Origin: Massilia sp. H-1
GTDB lineage: Bacteria; Pseudomonadota; Gammaproteobacteria; Burkholderiales; Burkholderiaceae_D
DNA length: 64,000 nucleotides
Assembly: GCA_024703915.1 (NCBI GenBank)
Contig: CP087969.1
Span: 2,666,001-2,730,000, forward strand
Reading direction: 5' to 3'
The position numbers and the translations under genes are program-made. The notes below the pieces were generated by a model. That model was not told where the DNA came from. It did not search any database and saw only the letters and a program-made list of their open reading frames with translations. This document shows, piece by piece, positions 21,197-31,205 of the stretch (its first letter is position 1; the number at the start of each line of letters is the position of its first letter).

Positions 21197-22013
21197 CGGC
21201 GCCGCGCCAGGTCGGTGGTGGCCACCGCCAGCGCGCGGTACAAGTCGCCGCTCGGACCATCCCAGGCGTCGAGCGCGGCCTGCTGGCGCGCCACCGTCTC
21301 CAGATCGCCGCGCGCGATCGGCCCAGTCAGGGCCCGCACCCCCCCAGCCGAAATACATTGGCCATCGATTCGCCCGCCAGCGGCGCGGCCAGCGCGCGCC
21401 ACCGGTTCCGGAATGCTTAGGCCGCCTGGTAGGCGCAGCAGCGCCGCGTCCAGCACCGTCACCAGGTAGTTGGACGCGAACACGGAAGCGGCGTGGTACA
21501 CCGTCTTGGCGGCCGCATCGATAGCAACCGTGCGCGCGCCGATGGCGTCGAACGCGCTCACCAGCGCAGCCAGGGCGCGCTCGTCGCCCTCGACCCCGCA
21601 GTAGGTGCCGCCGAAATCGGCCGCCACCTGCGCCGGGTCGGCGAAACTGCGGATCGGGTGCACGCTGGCCGTGGCAGCAGCCGGCGGGCCGCGGCGGCCG
21701 CCAGCGCGTCGGACGCGCGCCGCTGCAGTGGAACACGATCGCGCCGGACAAATCCGCGCGGTAAGCCAGGCTGGCGCAGGCGGCGCCGATCTGGTCGTCG
21801 CCCACGGCCAGCATCCAGATGTCGGCCGGGCGCATGGCGGCGGCGCTGTCGACGGCGCGCCCGGCGCCGATGAAGGCCACCGCATCCTGCGCGCTTAGCC
21901 AGTGAACGGGTCAGCACATCCTGCACCTGGAGCGCGCCGCTGGCGGCGAACAGCCTAGGCCCAGCGCGCCCCGACCTTGCTTAAGCACCGACCAGATTGA
22001 GCACCGGCGCCAT
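21193..22013 (-). CDS. DUF2520 Rossmann-like protein (NAD(P)-binding)
   Basis: After repair the N-terminus reads MAPVLNLVGAGKVG, a Rossmann dinucleotide-binding loop; GIGR-like continuation, IWMLAVGDDQI, VHPIRSFADP and AAKTVYHAASVFASNYLV follow, matching the Rossmann-like/DUF2520 family. It is broken at 21979-21986 (GCTTAAGC), near 21955 (GCCTAGGC), 21893 (GCTTAGCC), 21420 (GCTTAGGCC) and elsewhere, all compatible with GCCGGC. It overlaps the next gene upstream (DUF924) as TGATG and ends overlapping the cyclase stop. Likely a ketopantoate-reductase-like oxidoreductase of unknown substrate. Confidence 0.75.
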
Positions 22014-22594
22014 CAGAAGCCCGACCCGGGCTGCAGCAGATAGTCCGCTTCTTCGGGCGTGGAAGCGCGCCCGAGGATGGCATTGCGGTGCGGGAAGCGG
22101 CCGAAGCGGGCGATCACGCCGCGGTGGCGGTGCGCGTAGTCGAGCACCCCGTCGAAGCCCGGATGGGCGCTTAGCCAGGGCGCTGAACAAGGCCACCGAC
22201 TGCTCCTGCATGCGCGCGTCTTCAGCGTGCTCGAACGGCATGAACGCGAACCAGCGCTGCACCGGCAGCAGGCTGTCCGCCGCGCCGCTGGCGACCAGGC
22301 TTTGGGCGGCGGCGAGCGCCAGCGCATCGCCGGAGAACGCGGCCGGGGTGTCGCGCCAGGCATTGCGGGTGAACTGGTCGAGCACGATGATGCGCGCCAG
22401 CGTGCCGGCCGGACCCTGCTGATCCCATTCGCGCAAGCCATCGTACCACCGCCTGTTCCAGCGTGTCGCCGAAGCGGCTGCGGATCAGCGCGTCGAACGA
22501 CGCGTCGTCCTTGCGGAACCACTGCGCGCTGCTGTCCGTGGCCCGGGCTGTCCGGCGCCAGGAACCAGAAATCGAGTACATCCTGGGCAGTCAT
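22013..22594 (-). CDS. DUF924 family protein
   Basis: Begins MTAQDVLDFWFLAPDS, the family hallmark, then QWFRKDDASFDALIRSRFGD, LARIIVLDQFTRNAWRDTPAAFSGDALALA, WFAFMPFEHAEDARMQEQSV and a C-terminal HRGVIARFGRFPHRNAILGRASTPEEADYL. The frame slips near 22445, 22530 and 22168 (GCTTAGCC for GCCGGCC). About 190 residues; structurally TPR-like in known members, function unknown. Translationally coupled to the DUF2520 gene. Confidence 0.85.
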   Translation of the reverse strand: MTAQDVLDFWFLAPDSPGHGQQRAVVPQGRRVVRRADPQPLRRHAGTGGGTMACANGISRVRPARWRASSCSTSSPAMPGATPRPRSPAMRWRSPPPKAWSPAARRTACCRCSAGSRSCRSSTLKTRACRSSRWPCSAPWLSAHPGFDGVLDYAHRHRGVIARFGRFPHRNAILGRASTPEEADYLLQPGSGF

Positions 22595-22616
22595 CGGCTT
22601 GCTCCTTTCAGGTCAG

Positions 22617-23365
22617 TTGCGCGCATGCGAGATCTGGAAACTGTCGATCCCGTCGAACGCGGCCAGTTCGGCGGCCAGTGCCTAAGCAGCGGTGCGCCGC
22701 TTTTCTTCGACAGCGCCAGCGCCACGAAGCGCCATTCCTGCATGCCGTCGTTACTGCCGATGGTCAGCGAGCCATCCGCTGATGGCGTAGCCGCGTTCGA
22801 GCGCGATGCGGCGCAGGGCATCCTCGCGCGGGGCGTAGTCCTTCTTGAAGCGCATCATGATCGCCACCGCGTGCCGCGACGGCAGCCAGGCCTCGATCTT
22901 GGACAGATAGATCATGATCATGGCCGACATGAAGGCCAGGCCCATGGCCGCCATGTAGAAGCCGACGCCGACCAGGATGCCGATCACGGCCGACGACCAG
23001 ATCGACGCGGCAGTGGTCAGCCCGCTGATGTTGAAACCCTCGCGCATGATCACGCTTGGCGCCCAGGAAGCCGATGCCGGTCACGACGCCCTGGATGATG
23101 CGGGTCGGGTCGGCCGCGGTCATCATGGCGGCGCCGCTACCGCCGAACCAGAAGCCGGGATAACCACCCACGATCGTCAGCGCGGCCGAGGCCATGCACA
23201 CCAGGCCATAGGTGCGCATGCTTAAGCCGCGCGGCCATGATACGAGCGCTCGTAGCCGACCAGCAGGCCAAGCAGCAGCGCCCCCGCCAGATTCAGCAGG
23301 ATCACGATATTGGTGGCCACTTCGGGTTTCGACCAGTAGGCCGCGATCAGTTCGGTGAGGCTCAT
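22617..23365 (-). CDS. MgtC/SapB family membrane protein
   Basis: Starts MSLTELIAAYWSKPEVATNI and has four to five membrane segments with the MgtC core GALLLGLLVGYERSYHG, AAMMTAADPTRIIQGVVTGIGFLGAGVIM and TAASIWSSAVIG. A soluble C-terminal ACT-like tail ends FQISHARN. Breaks near 23219-23227 (GCTTAAGC), 23050 and 22683 (GCCTAAGC) are read as errors. MgtC proteins modulate membrane physiology in low magnesium; the non-virulence homologues are poorly characterised. Confidence 0.85.
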
Positions 23366-23376
23366 GGGGTTTTCCC

Positions 23377-23637
23377 TCAGGTCTTTTTGCGGACCAGTTG
23401 TTTTTCGAACGCCACGTCGAGCTTGCTGACCCGGCGCGGGGTTTGCGGCCCCAGCTTGTTGACGAAGGCGACGAAGTCATCGAGTTCGAGCGGCGCGCAC
23501 AGGGGCGGTTCGCCCGGCGCCTCGGACAGGAAGAACAGGCCGTCGCCGGTGCGGGCCATGGAATAGCCGGGATTGCCGCTGCGGACCTTGAGGCGGTCGA
23601 CGGCGGCGCTGGCGCGGGTGGAGCGTGCGGTCGACAT
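23377..23637 (-). CDS. hypothetical 86-aa protein coupled to aminopeptidase P
   Basis: The ATG overlaps the stop of the aminopeptidase P gene (TGATG), and the frame runs uninterrupted to 23377. The protein is rich in turn-forming residues (GNPGYSMARTGDGLFFLSEAP, then LELDDFVAFVNKLG). It has no motif I recognise. Translational coupling and an intact frame support it being real. Confidence 0.6.
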   Translation of the reverse strand: MSTARSTRASAAVDRLKVRSGNPGYSMARTGDGLFFLSEAPGEPPLCAPLELDDFVAFVNKLGPQTPRRVSKLDVAFEKQLVRKKT

Positions 23638-25452
23638 CAGATGGCCTCCGTGCGGATGTGCAGCCAGGCGGCGGCGCTGCCCGCGACATGCGGGGCCAGA
23701 CGCGCGCACCAGCGCGTGGTAATCGTTGAGCCAGGCGATTTCGTCCGGCCGCAGCAGGCTGGCATCGATGCAGCGGGTGTCGACCGGGCACAGGGTCAGC
23801 GTTTCAAAACGCAGATACTCGCCGAACTCGGTGACGCCCACGCTGTGCGCGAGCACCAGGTTTTCGATCCGGATGCCCCAGCGGCCCGGCCGGTAGATGC
23901 CCGGCTCGACCGAGGTGATCATGCCCGGCTCCATGGCGGTGTGCGGCTCCGGCATGGCGGTGGCGGAAATCGACTGCGGCCCTTCGTGCACATTGAGGAA
24001 ATAGCCGACGCCGTGGCCCGTGCCATGGCCGTAATCGATGCTTAAGCCGCCCAGATCGGGGCGCGCGCCAGCGGTCGAGCATCGGCGAACGCGTCCCGCG
24101 CGGGAACTGGGCCGACGACAGCGCCATCATGCCCTTGAGGACCAGCGTAAAGTCGCGCCGGTGCGCGGCCGTGATGGCGCCCACCGGCACCACGCGCGTG
24201 ATGTCGGTGGTGCCGCCCAGGTACTGGCCGCCGGAGTCGATCAGGAGCAGGCCGTCGCCTTCGATGACCGCGTCGGCCCCCGGCACGGCGCGGTAATGCA
24301 TGATGGCGCCGTTGGCATTGAAGCGATGATGGTGCCGAAACTGGGACTGACAAAATGCGGGCGGCGCACGCGCGGCCGTGATTGCCGTGCCGATCGCCGT
24401 TTCGGTCAGGGGGCGCGGGCCGGATCGGCCAGCTGCGCCTCGAGCCAGGCGAAGAACTCGCACAGGGCCGCGCCGTCCTGCTCCATGGTGGCGCGCACGT
24501 GCGCCGCTTCCACGTCGTCCTTGCGCGATTTGGCCAGGGTGCTCGGATTGATGGATTCGACCACGCGCACGCCATGCCGACCGCCGTGCGCATGCTTAAG
24601 CCGTGATGCGGCGCGGATCGAGCAGCAGCACCGCGGCCGGATCGAGATCGGCCAGCGCATCGGCCGCTTCGGCATAGGACGCCACTTCGACGCCCTGCTC
24701 CATCAGGCGCAGGCGCAGCTCGGGCGTGATCTTGCCGTCGCCGACGAACAGGGTCGCGCCCTGGGGGCCGATCAGGGCGTGCGCCAGGAATACCGGGTTG
24801 TAGCTGACATCGGCCCCGCGCAGATTGAACAGCCAGGCGATGTCGTCCAGGGTCGACACGAGGTGGTGGCTCGCGCCCAGCGCCGCCATGGCGGCGCGGG
24901 TGGTGGCCAGCTTGCCGACCCGGTCGATGCTGGCGTACGGCGGCGCATGCTCGAACACGAGCGCCGACGGCAGCGCGGGCCGGTCTTCCCAGGCCTCGGC
25001 CAGCAGATCGGCGTCGGTGTGCAGATTGATGCCGCGCGCCGACAGCGCGTCGGACAGCAGGCGCGCCGTGGACAGCCCCAGCACGCGGGCGTCCACCGCC
25101 ACACTCTGGCCCCGTACAAGGTTGGCGGCCAGCCAGTCGATATGCTGCAAGCTGGCGCCGGACGGGATTTTCATGAGGGCGATGCCGGTGCCTGCCAGTT
25201 CGGTCTCGGCCTGGGTCCAGTAGCGCGCATCGGTCCAGACAGCCAAGCGAAATCGGCGGTGGCGATGAAGGTGCCGACCGAACCGGTAAAGCCGGACAGC
25301 CATTCGCGCCCTTTCCAGTGATCGGGCAGGTATTCGGACAGGTGCGGGTCGGACGAGGGCACGATCAGCGCGTCCACGCGGTGCTGGCGCATGGTGGCGC
25401 GCAGCCGTTCAAGACGGTCGGCGCGTCCGGTCAGTGAATCTGATGAGGTCAT
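23637..25452 (-). CDS. pepP: aminopeptidase P family protein (Xaa-Pro aminopeptidase, M24B)
   Basis: A three-domain M24B enzyme of about 600 residues. The N-terminal creatinase-like domain begins RLERLRATMRQHRVDALIVPSSDPHLSEYLPDHW; a second similar domain follows; the C-terminal pita-bread domain supplies all five metal ligands: LLIDSGGQYLGGTTDITR (two Asp), GTGHGVGYFLNVHEG (His), TSVEPGIY (Glu) and RIENLV (Glu). It removes N-terminal residues ahead of proline. Breaks near 25240 (GCCAAGC), 24594-24601 and 24040-24047 (both GCTTAAGC) fall where ITAG and WAAGIDYGHGTG need GCCGGC. Confidence 0.9.
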
Positions 25453-25527
25453 AGTTTGCTGGCCGCCTTTCGCGCACGCGTGGCGACCTTGTATTGGTTC
25501 GTGGGTCTATGCTTGAATCATACGCCT

Positions 25528-26212
25528 TCAAGCCTGAAAGTGACGCAAGCCTTCCAGGTCCAGAATGCGGATGCCGCCATAATCGAGCCGCAGCAGGCCC
25601 TCTTTTCGAGCAGCTGCAAGGCCTGATTGGCGCGCTGGCGCGAGGCGCCCGACAGATAGCCGATCTCCTCCTGGGAAATCTGCACGACTTTTTCCAGGCC
25701 GGGATACAGGTGCGAGTTGAACATGGCGGCCAGACAGCGCGCCACGCGGGTGTCGACATCGAGGGTACGGTCGCTTTCCACCTGGCCGATGAACTGGCCG
25801 AGCCGCTCGTTAAGCTGCATCAGCAGGAAGCGGGTGAACGGCAGGCTCGCTTCGAGCAGCCACTCGAAGGTGGCGCGCGGCATGCGGGCCACGCGTGTGT
25901 CGCAGCAGCCATCACGTCGTACTTGCGTGCCTCGTTCTTGAGCAGCGAGCCTTCGCCGAACCAGCCGCCGGGCGGCACGCCGGTGAAGGTCACGCTCTTG
26001 CCCTCGGGCGAAAAATTATTGATCTTGACCAGGCCTTCGATGATGCCGACCCAGGTCTCGGTGACTTCACCCTTGCGGCATACGTAGCCGCCCTTGGGCA
26101 CGAATTGTTCGAAACAGTCGGCCTCGACGCGCGCCATTTCGGCGGCCGTGAGGGCACGTCCCCAGATCGTGGCGCGAAGATGTTCGATTAAAGTTTGTGG
26201 CTGGGTTGTCAT
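25528..26212 (-). CDS. Crp/Fnr-family transcriptional regulator
   Basis: An N-terminal cyclic-nucleotide-binding-type domain (FVPKGGYVCRKGEVTETWVGIIEGLVKINN, then GGWFGEGSLLK) is joined by a long helix to a helix-turn-helix domain (ISQEEIGYLSGASRQRANQALQLLEKRG). No cysteine cluster is visible, so it is not an FNR oxygen sensor. The frame slips near 25905 and 25600. It is divergent from the acyl-CoA ligase/Liv cluster and could control it; that is inference from position. Confidence 0.85.
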
Positions 26213-26335
26213 TGTGCGTCGCAACATCGAAAAGGGCGCAATTGTCATTCAAAAGACAACACGGGAATCAAACGCAAGCTAATATCATCACACAAAAATG
26301 ACCCTGCGCGGCAGGGACAATACAGGGGGACGCTG

Positions 26336-28288
26336 GTGCAAGCAACCGAACTGACCACTTTTCCGCGGCGCCTGCGCGCACGGCCAGGCCAGGCCTGCCC
26401 GTCCGGCATTTCATGAGAAGTATCTCGGCATCTGGCAGACCTGGAATTGGCTGCAGGTCAACCAGGAAGTGCGGGCGATGGCCTGCGGCCTGGCCGCGCT
26501 CGGCTTCGAACGGGGCATGAACCTGGCCATCATCGGCGACAACCGCCCGCGCCTGTACTGGGCCATGCTGGCCGCGCAATGCCTGGGCGGGGTGCCCGTG
26601 CCGCTGTATCAGGATGCAGCCAGCCGCCGACATGGCCTACGTCCTCAACGACGCCGAAATCGCCTTTGCCATCGTCGAAGACCAGGAACAGGTCGACAAA
26701 CTGCTCGAACTGCAGACCCTGTGCCCGCGCGTGCGCCACATCGCCTTCGAGGACGAACGCGGCATGCGCCACTACCGCCAGCAGTCGCTGCTGTCGCTGG
26801 CCGCGCTGCAGGAACAGGGCCGGGCCTGGGACCAGGCCAATCCGGGCCGTTTCGAGGCCGCCGTCGAAGCGGGCCAGGGCAGCGATACCGCCATCATCCT
26901 GTACACCTCCGGCACCACCGGCAAGCCGAAAGGCGTGTGCCAGTCGCACGCGGCGCTGCTGGCGGCCGGCGTGGGCGGGGTCGGCTTCGACCGGCTCACC
27001 GACCAGGAAGACATCCTGTCCTACCTGCCGATGGCGTGGGTGGGCGACTGCCTGTTCTCGCTGGCGCAGGCGCTGGTGGCCAGACTTTTACCGTCAACTG
27101 CCCGGAGTCCGGCGACACGGTACTGACCGACCTGCGCGAAATCGGCCCCACCTACTATTTTGCGCCGCCGCGCGTATTCGAGAACATGCTCACCAGCGTG
27201 ATGATCCGGATGGAAGACGCGAGCCCCCTCAAACGCCGCATGTTCCACTATTTCATGGACGTGGCCCGCCGCTGCGGCGCCGATATCCTGGACGGCAAGC
27301 TGGCCGCGTTCGGCGAGCGTGCCCGCTACGCCCTGGGCCAGCTGCTGGTCTATGGCCCGCTCAAGAATGTGCTGGGCCTGTCGCGCGTGCGCGTCGCCTA
27401 CACCATGGCGCGCCGCCATCGGGCCCGACCTGTTCCGCTTTTACCGCTCGATCGGCGTCAACCTCAAGCAGCTGTACGGCTCGACCGAGACCTGCGCCTA
27501 CGTGTGCCTGCAGCCGGACGGGAACATCAAGTTCGACAGCGTCGGCCTGCCCGCGCCGGGCGTGGAAGTGCGCCTGGCCGAGAATGGCGAAGTGCTGGTG
27601 CGCTCAAAGGCGACCATGGACGGCTACTTCAAGCGCCCCGACGCCACCGCCGAAGTGATCGACGCGGACGGCTACTTCCACACCGGCGACGCCTAAGCAT
27701 TTTCGACAGCGAAGGCCACCTGAAAATCATCGACCGCGCGGCCGACGTGGGCAAGATGCGGGACGGCGCCATCTTCGCGCCCAACTACATCGAGAACAAG
27801 CTCAAGTTCTTCCCCTTCATTAAAGAGGCGGTCGCTTTCGGCCATGGCCGCGAGCAGGTCTGCGCCTTCATCAACATCGACATGGAAGCGGTGGGCAACT
27901 GGGCCGAACGGCGCAATATCGCCTATGCTTAAGCTATACCGATCTGGCCGCGCATGCCAGCACCTACGAACTGGTGCGCGGCTGCGTCGAAAAGGTCAAT
28001 GCCGACCTCGCGGCCGAAGCGCTGATGGGCGACACCCAGGTGCACCGCTTCCTGGTGCTGCACAAGGAACTGGACCCGGACGACGATGAACTGACCCGCA
28101 CCCGCAAAGTACGGCGCAAGTTCATCGCCGACAAATACGCGGTGCTGATCGACGCGCTTTACAGCGACAAGACCAGCCAGTTCATCACCACCCAGGTCAA
28201 GTTCGAAGATGGCCGGACCGGCACCGTCAGCGCTGACCTGCGCATCTGCGGCGCCACCACCTATCCCGCAGTGGCGAGGGCGGCGTGA
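26336..28288 (+). CDS. AMP-dependent acyl-CoA ligase (long-chain type)
   Basis: An ANL-superfamily ligase of about 645 residues with the ATP-binding loop ILYTSGTTGKPKGV, motif YGSTETCAY and the hinge region GYFHTGDAGIFDSEGHLKIIDRAADV. It activates a carboxylic acid to its CoA thioester. The GTG at 26336 follows a GGGGGA ribosome site. Breaks include about 26380, 26622, 27083, 27411, 27690 (GCCTAAGCATT for TGDAGIFDSEG) and 27927-27934 (GCTTAAGC for AYAGYTDL). It leads the livG-H-M-K-F cluster, suggesting the ligase activates what the transporter imports. Confidence 0.88.
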
Positions 28289-28290
28289 AC

Positions 28291-29109
28291 ATGCACGAAT
28301 TCGACCAACCACCATCCGGCGCGCCCGTGCGCAGAAGCCGGTCCCGTGATCCTGGACCTGAAGAACATCTCGCTCTCGTTCGGCGGCGTCAAGGCGCTGA
28401 CCGACATTTCCTTCGACGTGCGCCAGCACGAGATCCGCGCCATCATCGGACCGAACGGCGCTAAGCAAGAGCTCGATGCTCAACGTGATCAACGGCGTGT
28501 ACCGGCCGCAGAAGGGCGAGATCGTGCTGCGCGGCGAGCACCGGCGCAATATGGACTGCCATACGGCGGCCAAGGCCTAAGCATCGCCCGTACCTTCCAG
28601 AACATCGCCCTGTTCAAGGGCATGTCGGTGCTCGACAACATCATGACCGGCCGCAACCTCAAGATGAAGTCGAATTTCCTGATGCAGGCCCTGTACTGGG
28701 GCCCGGCCCGGCGCGAGGAAATCGCCCACCGCGAAAAGGCCGAGCAGGTGATCGACTTCCTGGAAATCCAGGCGATCCGCAAGACGCCGGTCGGGCGCCT
28801 GCCCTACGGCCTGCAAAAGCGGGTGGAACTGGGGCGCGCTGGCGGCGGAGCCGGACATCCTGTTGCTCGACGAACCAATGGCGGGCATGAACGTCGAAGA
28901 AAAGCAGGACATGTGCCGTTTTATCCTCGACGTGAACGACCAGTTCGGCACGACCATCGTCCTGATCGAACACGACATGGGCGTGGTCATGGATATCTCG
29001 GACCGGGTGGTGGTGCTCGATTACGGCAAAAAAAATCGGCGACGGCAAGCCGGACGAAGTGCGGGCGAATCAGGCGGTGATCAATGCTTACCTCGGAGTC
29101 GCACATTAA
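28291..29109 (+). CDS. livG: Liv-type ABC transporter ATP-binding protein LivG
   Basis: Starts MHEFDQPPSG and continues ILDLKNISLSFGGVKALTDI. Walker A reads [22 protein letters not shown] after correcting GCTAAGCAAG to GCCGGCAAG near 28460; a second break near 28574 (GCCTAAGCATC) restores AKAGIARTFQNIALF, the LivG signature. Walker B is ILLLDEPMAGMN, followed by VLIEHDMGVVMDISDRVVVLDYG. It energises the LivH/LivM permease. The start is 2 bases after the ligase stop. Confidence 0.92.
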
Positions 29110-29123
29110 CGCTCTGCTCAAAC

Positions 29124-29208
29124 GCTATGGGCCCCGCCTGCGCGAGGGCGACGTAACTATATTGTTAGCTGTGAGACCGTCGTCCTCGCGCAGGCGGGGA
29201 CCCATAGC
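29124..29208. repeat. imperfect inverted repeat between livG and livH
   Basis: GCTATGGG-CCCCGCCTGCGCGAGG (29124-29153) and its near reverse complement (29178-29208) flank a 24-base AT-rich loop. The arms are about 30 bases. It sits inside an otherwise compact operon and looks like a REP-like intergenic palindrome; it may modulate or stabilise the mRNA. It is unrelated in sequence to the GGGGTCAGACC repeats. Confidence 0.8.
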
Positions 29209-29229
29209 ACCTGTGCTTAGTGAGGAAGA

Positions 29230-30126
29230 ATGAGCTTTTTTCTTGAAGTCCTAATCGGCGGCCTGCTCTCCGGCGTCATGTACGCGCTGGTGGCGATCGG
29301 CTTCGTCCTCATTTACAAAGCGTCCGGCGTGTTCAACTTTGCCCAGGGGGCGATGGTGTTCTTTGCCGCCCTCACCTGCGTCGGCATCATCGACAAATTC
29401 GGCGTCTCGATCTGGCTCGCCATTCCGCTGACCATGGCGGTGATGGTTGTGCTCGGCCTGGCGATTGAAAAAGTCGTCCTGCGCCCGCTCGTCAACCAGC
29501 CCGAAATCACGCTGTTCATGGCCACCATCGGCCTGGCCTTCTTCATCGAAGGCCTGGCCCAGCTGCTGTGGGGCTCGCAAGTGCACAAGCTCGACCTGCC
29601 GATCGACGACGTGCCGATCGCCTGGCTGATGGACGAGTACAACATCATCGTCTCCCAGTTCGACGTCACCGCGGCTAAGCATCTGCGCGCTGCTGGTCAC
29701 CTCGCTCGCGCTGCTGTTCTCGCGCACCAAGGTGGGCCGCGCTGCTGCGCCGTGGCCGACGACCACCAGGCCGCGCTGGCGGTCGGCATTCCGCTGCAGC
29801 GCATCTGGGCCGTGGTGTGGTCGGTGGCGGGCCTGGTCGCGCTGGTCGCCGGTCTGCTGTGGGGGGCGCGCAATGGCGTGCAGTTCGCGCTGACCTTCAT
29901 CGCCCTCAAGGCGCTGCCGGTCCTGATCCTGGGCGGCTTTACTTCGGTGCCGGGCGCGATCGTGGGCGGCCTGATCATCGGCGCGTCCGAAAAACTGGCC
30001 GAAGTCTACATCGGCCCCATGGTCGGCGGCGGCATCGAAGGCTGGTTCCCCTACGTGCTGGCCCTGCTGTTCCTGCTGGTGCGGCCGGAAGGCCTGTTCG
30101 GCGAAAAAATCATCCGGAGAATCTGA
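29230..30126 (+). CDS. livH: Liv-type ABC transporter permease LivH
   Basis: About 298 residues and eight membrane segments. Family features are GLLSGVMYALVAIGFVLIYKASGVFNFAQGAMV, RPLVNQPEITLFMATIGLAFF and the coupling loop VGRALRAVADDHQAALAVGI. A break near 29675 (GCTAAGCATC) corresponds to VTAAGICALLV, and a compensating slip near 29735 returns to frame, so the annotated frame is continuous but garbled for about 20 residues. It forms the permease with LivM. Confidence 0.92.
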   Translation: MSFFLEVLIGGLLSGVMYALVAIGFVLIYKASGVFNFAQGAMVFFAALTCVGIIDKFGVSIWLAIPLTMAVMVVLGLAIEKVVLRPLVNQPEITLFMATIGLAFFIEGLAQLLWGSQVHKLDLPIDDVPIAWLMDEYNIIVSQFDVTAAKHLRAAGHLARAAVLAHQGGPRCCAVADDHQAALAVGIPLQRIWAVVWSVAGLVALVAGLLWGARNGVQFALTFIALKALPVLILGGFTSVPGAIVGGLIIGASEKLAEVYIGPMVGGGIEGWFPYVLALLFLLVRPEGLFGEKIIRRI

Positions 30127-30128
30127 CC

Positions 30129-31189
30129 ATGTTTTACCGCGAAGCCGGACAATTCAAGACCAGCTATGCCTCGGACGGGCAGATCTTCCCGATCCGCCAG
30201 GACCGCATCGCGCTCGGCGTTCTGCTCCTTGCCGCGCTGGCCCTGGTGCCGCTGCTGGCGTCGCCCTACCTGCTGTCGGCGATCCTGATCCCCTTCCTGA
30301 TCTTTTCGCTGGCCGCGCTCGGGCTCAACATCCTGACCGGCTACTGCGGCCAGCTCTCGCTCGGCACCGCCGCCTTCATGGCGGTCGGCGCGTTTGCCTC
30401 GTTCAATGTGGTGGCGCGCCTGCCCGGGGTGCCGATGCTGCTCGCCTTCGTGCTGGGCGGCGTGTGCGCGGCCATGGTCGGCATCGCCTTCGGCCTGCCG
30501 TCGCTGCGCATTCGCGGCTTTTACCTGGCCGCGTCCACCCTGGCGACCCAGTTCTTCGTGGTCTGGTGCCTGACCAAGATCCCCTACCTGACCAACTACA
30601 GCAGCTCCGGCGTGATCACCGCGCAAAAGATCGTCATCCTCGGCTATCTGTTCGACACCCCGGCCAGCAAATACCTGCTGGTGCTGGCGATCGTGGCCAC
30701 CATGGCGCTGATGGCCAAGAACATGGTGCGCTCTGAACGTGGGCCGCTCCTGGATGGCGGTGCGCGACATGGACGTGGCGGCCGAGGTGATCGGCTTTCG
30801 CCCGATGCGCACCAAGCTGCTCGCCTTCGCGGTCAGCTCGTTCTACTGCGGCGTGGCTAAGCGCCCTGTACGCGTACGCCTATCTGGGCACGGTGGAGCC
30901 GGAAGCCTACAACCTCGACCTGTCGTTCCGGATCCTGTTCATGATCATCATCGGCGGCGTGGGCTCGATCCTCGGCTCCTTCCTGGGCGCGGCCTTCATC
31001 GTGCTGCTGCCGGTGGGCCTGAACATCCTGGCACACGCCCTGTCGCTGCCGACCTCGGTGGCATCGAATCTCGAACTGATGGTATTTGGCGCGCTGATCA
31101 TTTTCTTCCTGATCGTCGAGCCGCACGGGCTGGCACGCCTGTGGCAAGTTGGTAAAGAAAAGCTGCGGCTATGGCCGTTCCCTCATTAA
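30129..31189 (+). CDS. livM: Liv-type ABC transporter permease LivM
   Basis: About 350 residues with LGLNILTGYCGQLSLGTAAFMAVGAFASF, FGLPSLRIRGFYLAASTLATQFF and GRSWMAVRDMDVAAEVIGF coupling helix; the C-terminus ends EPHGLARLW. A 2-base slip near 30733 and GCTAAGCGCC near 30857 (for GVAGALYAYAYLG) break the frame. It starts 2 bases after livH and is followed by the binding-protein gene. Confidence 0.92.
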
Positions 31190-31205
31190 TCCGGAGACGA
31201 CAATA

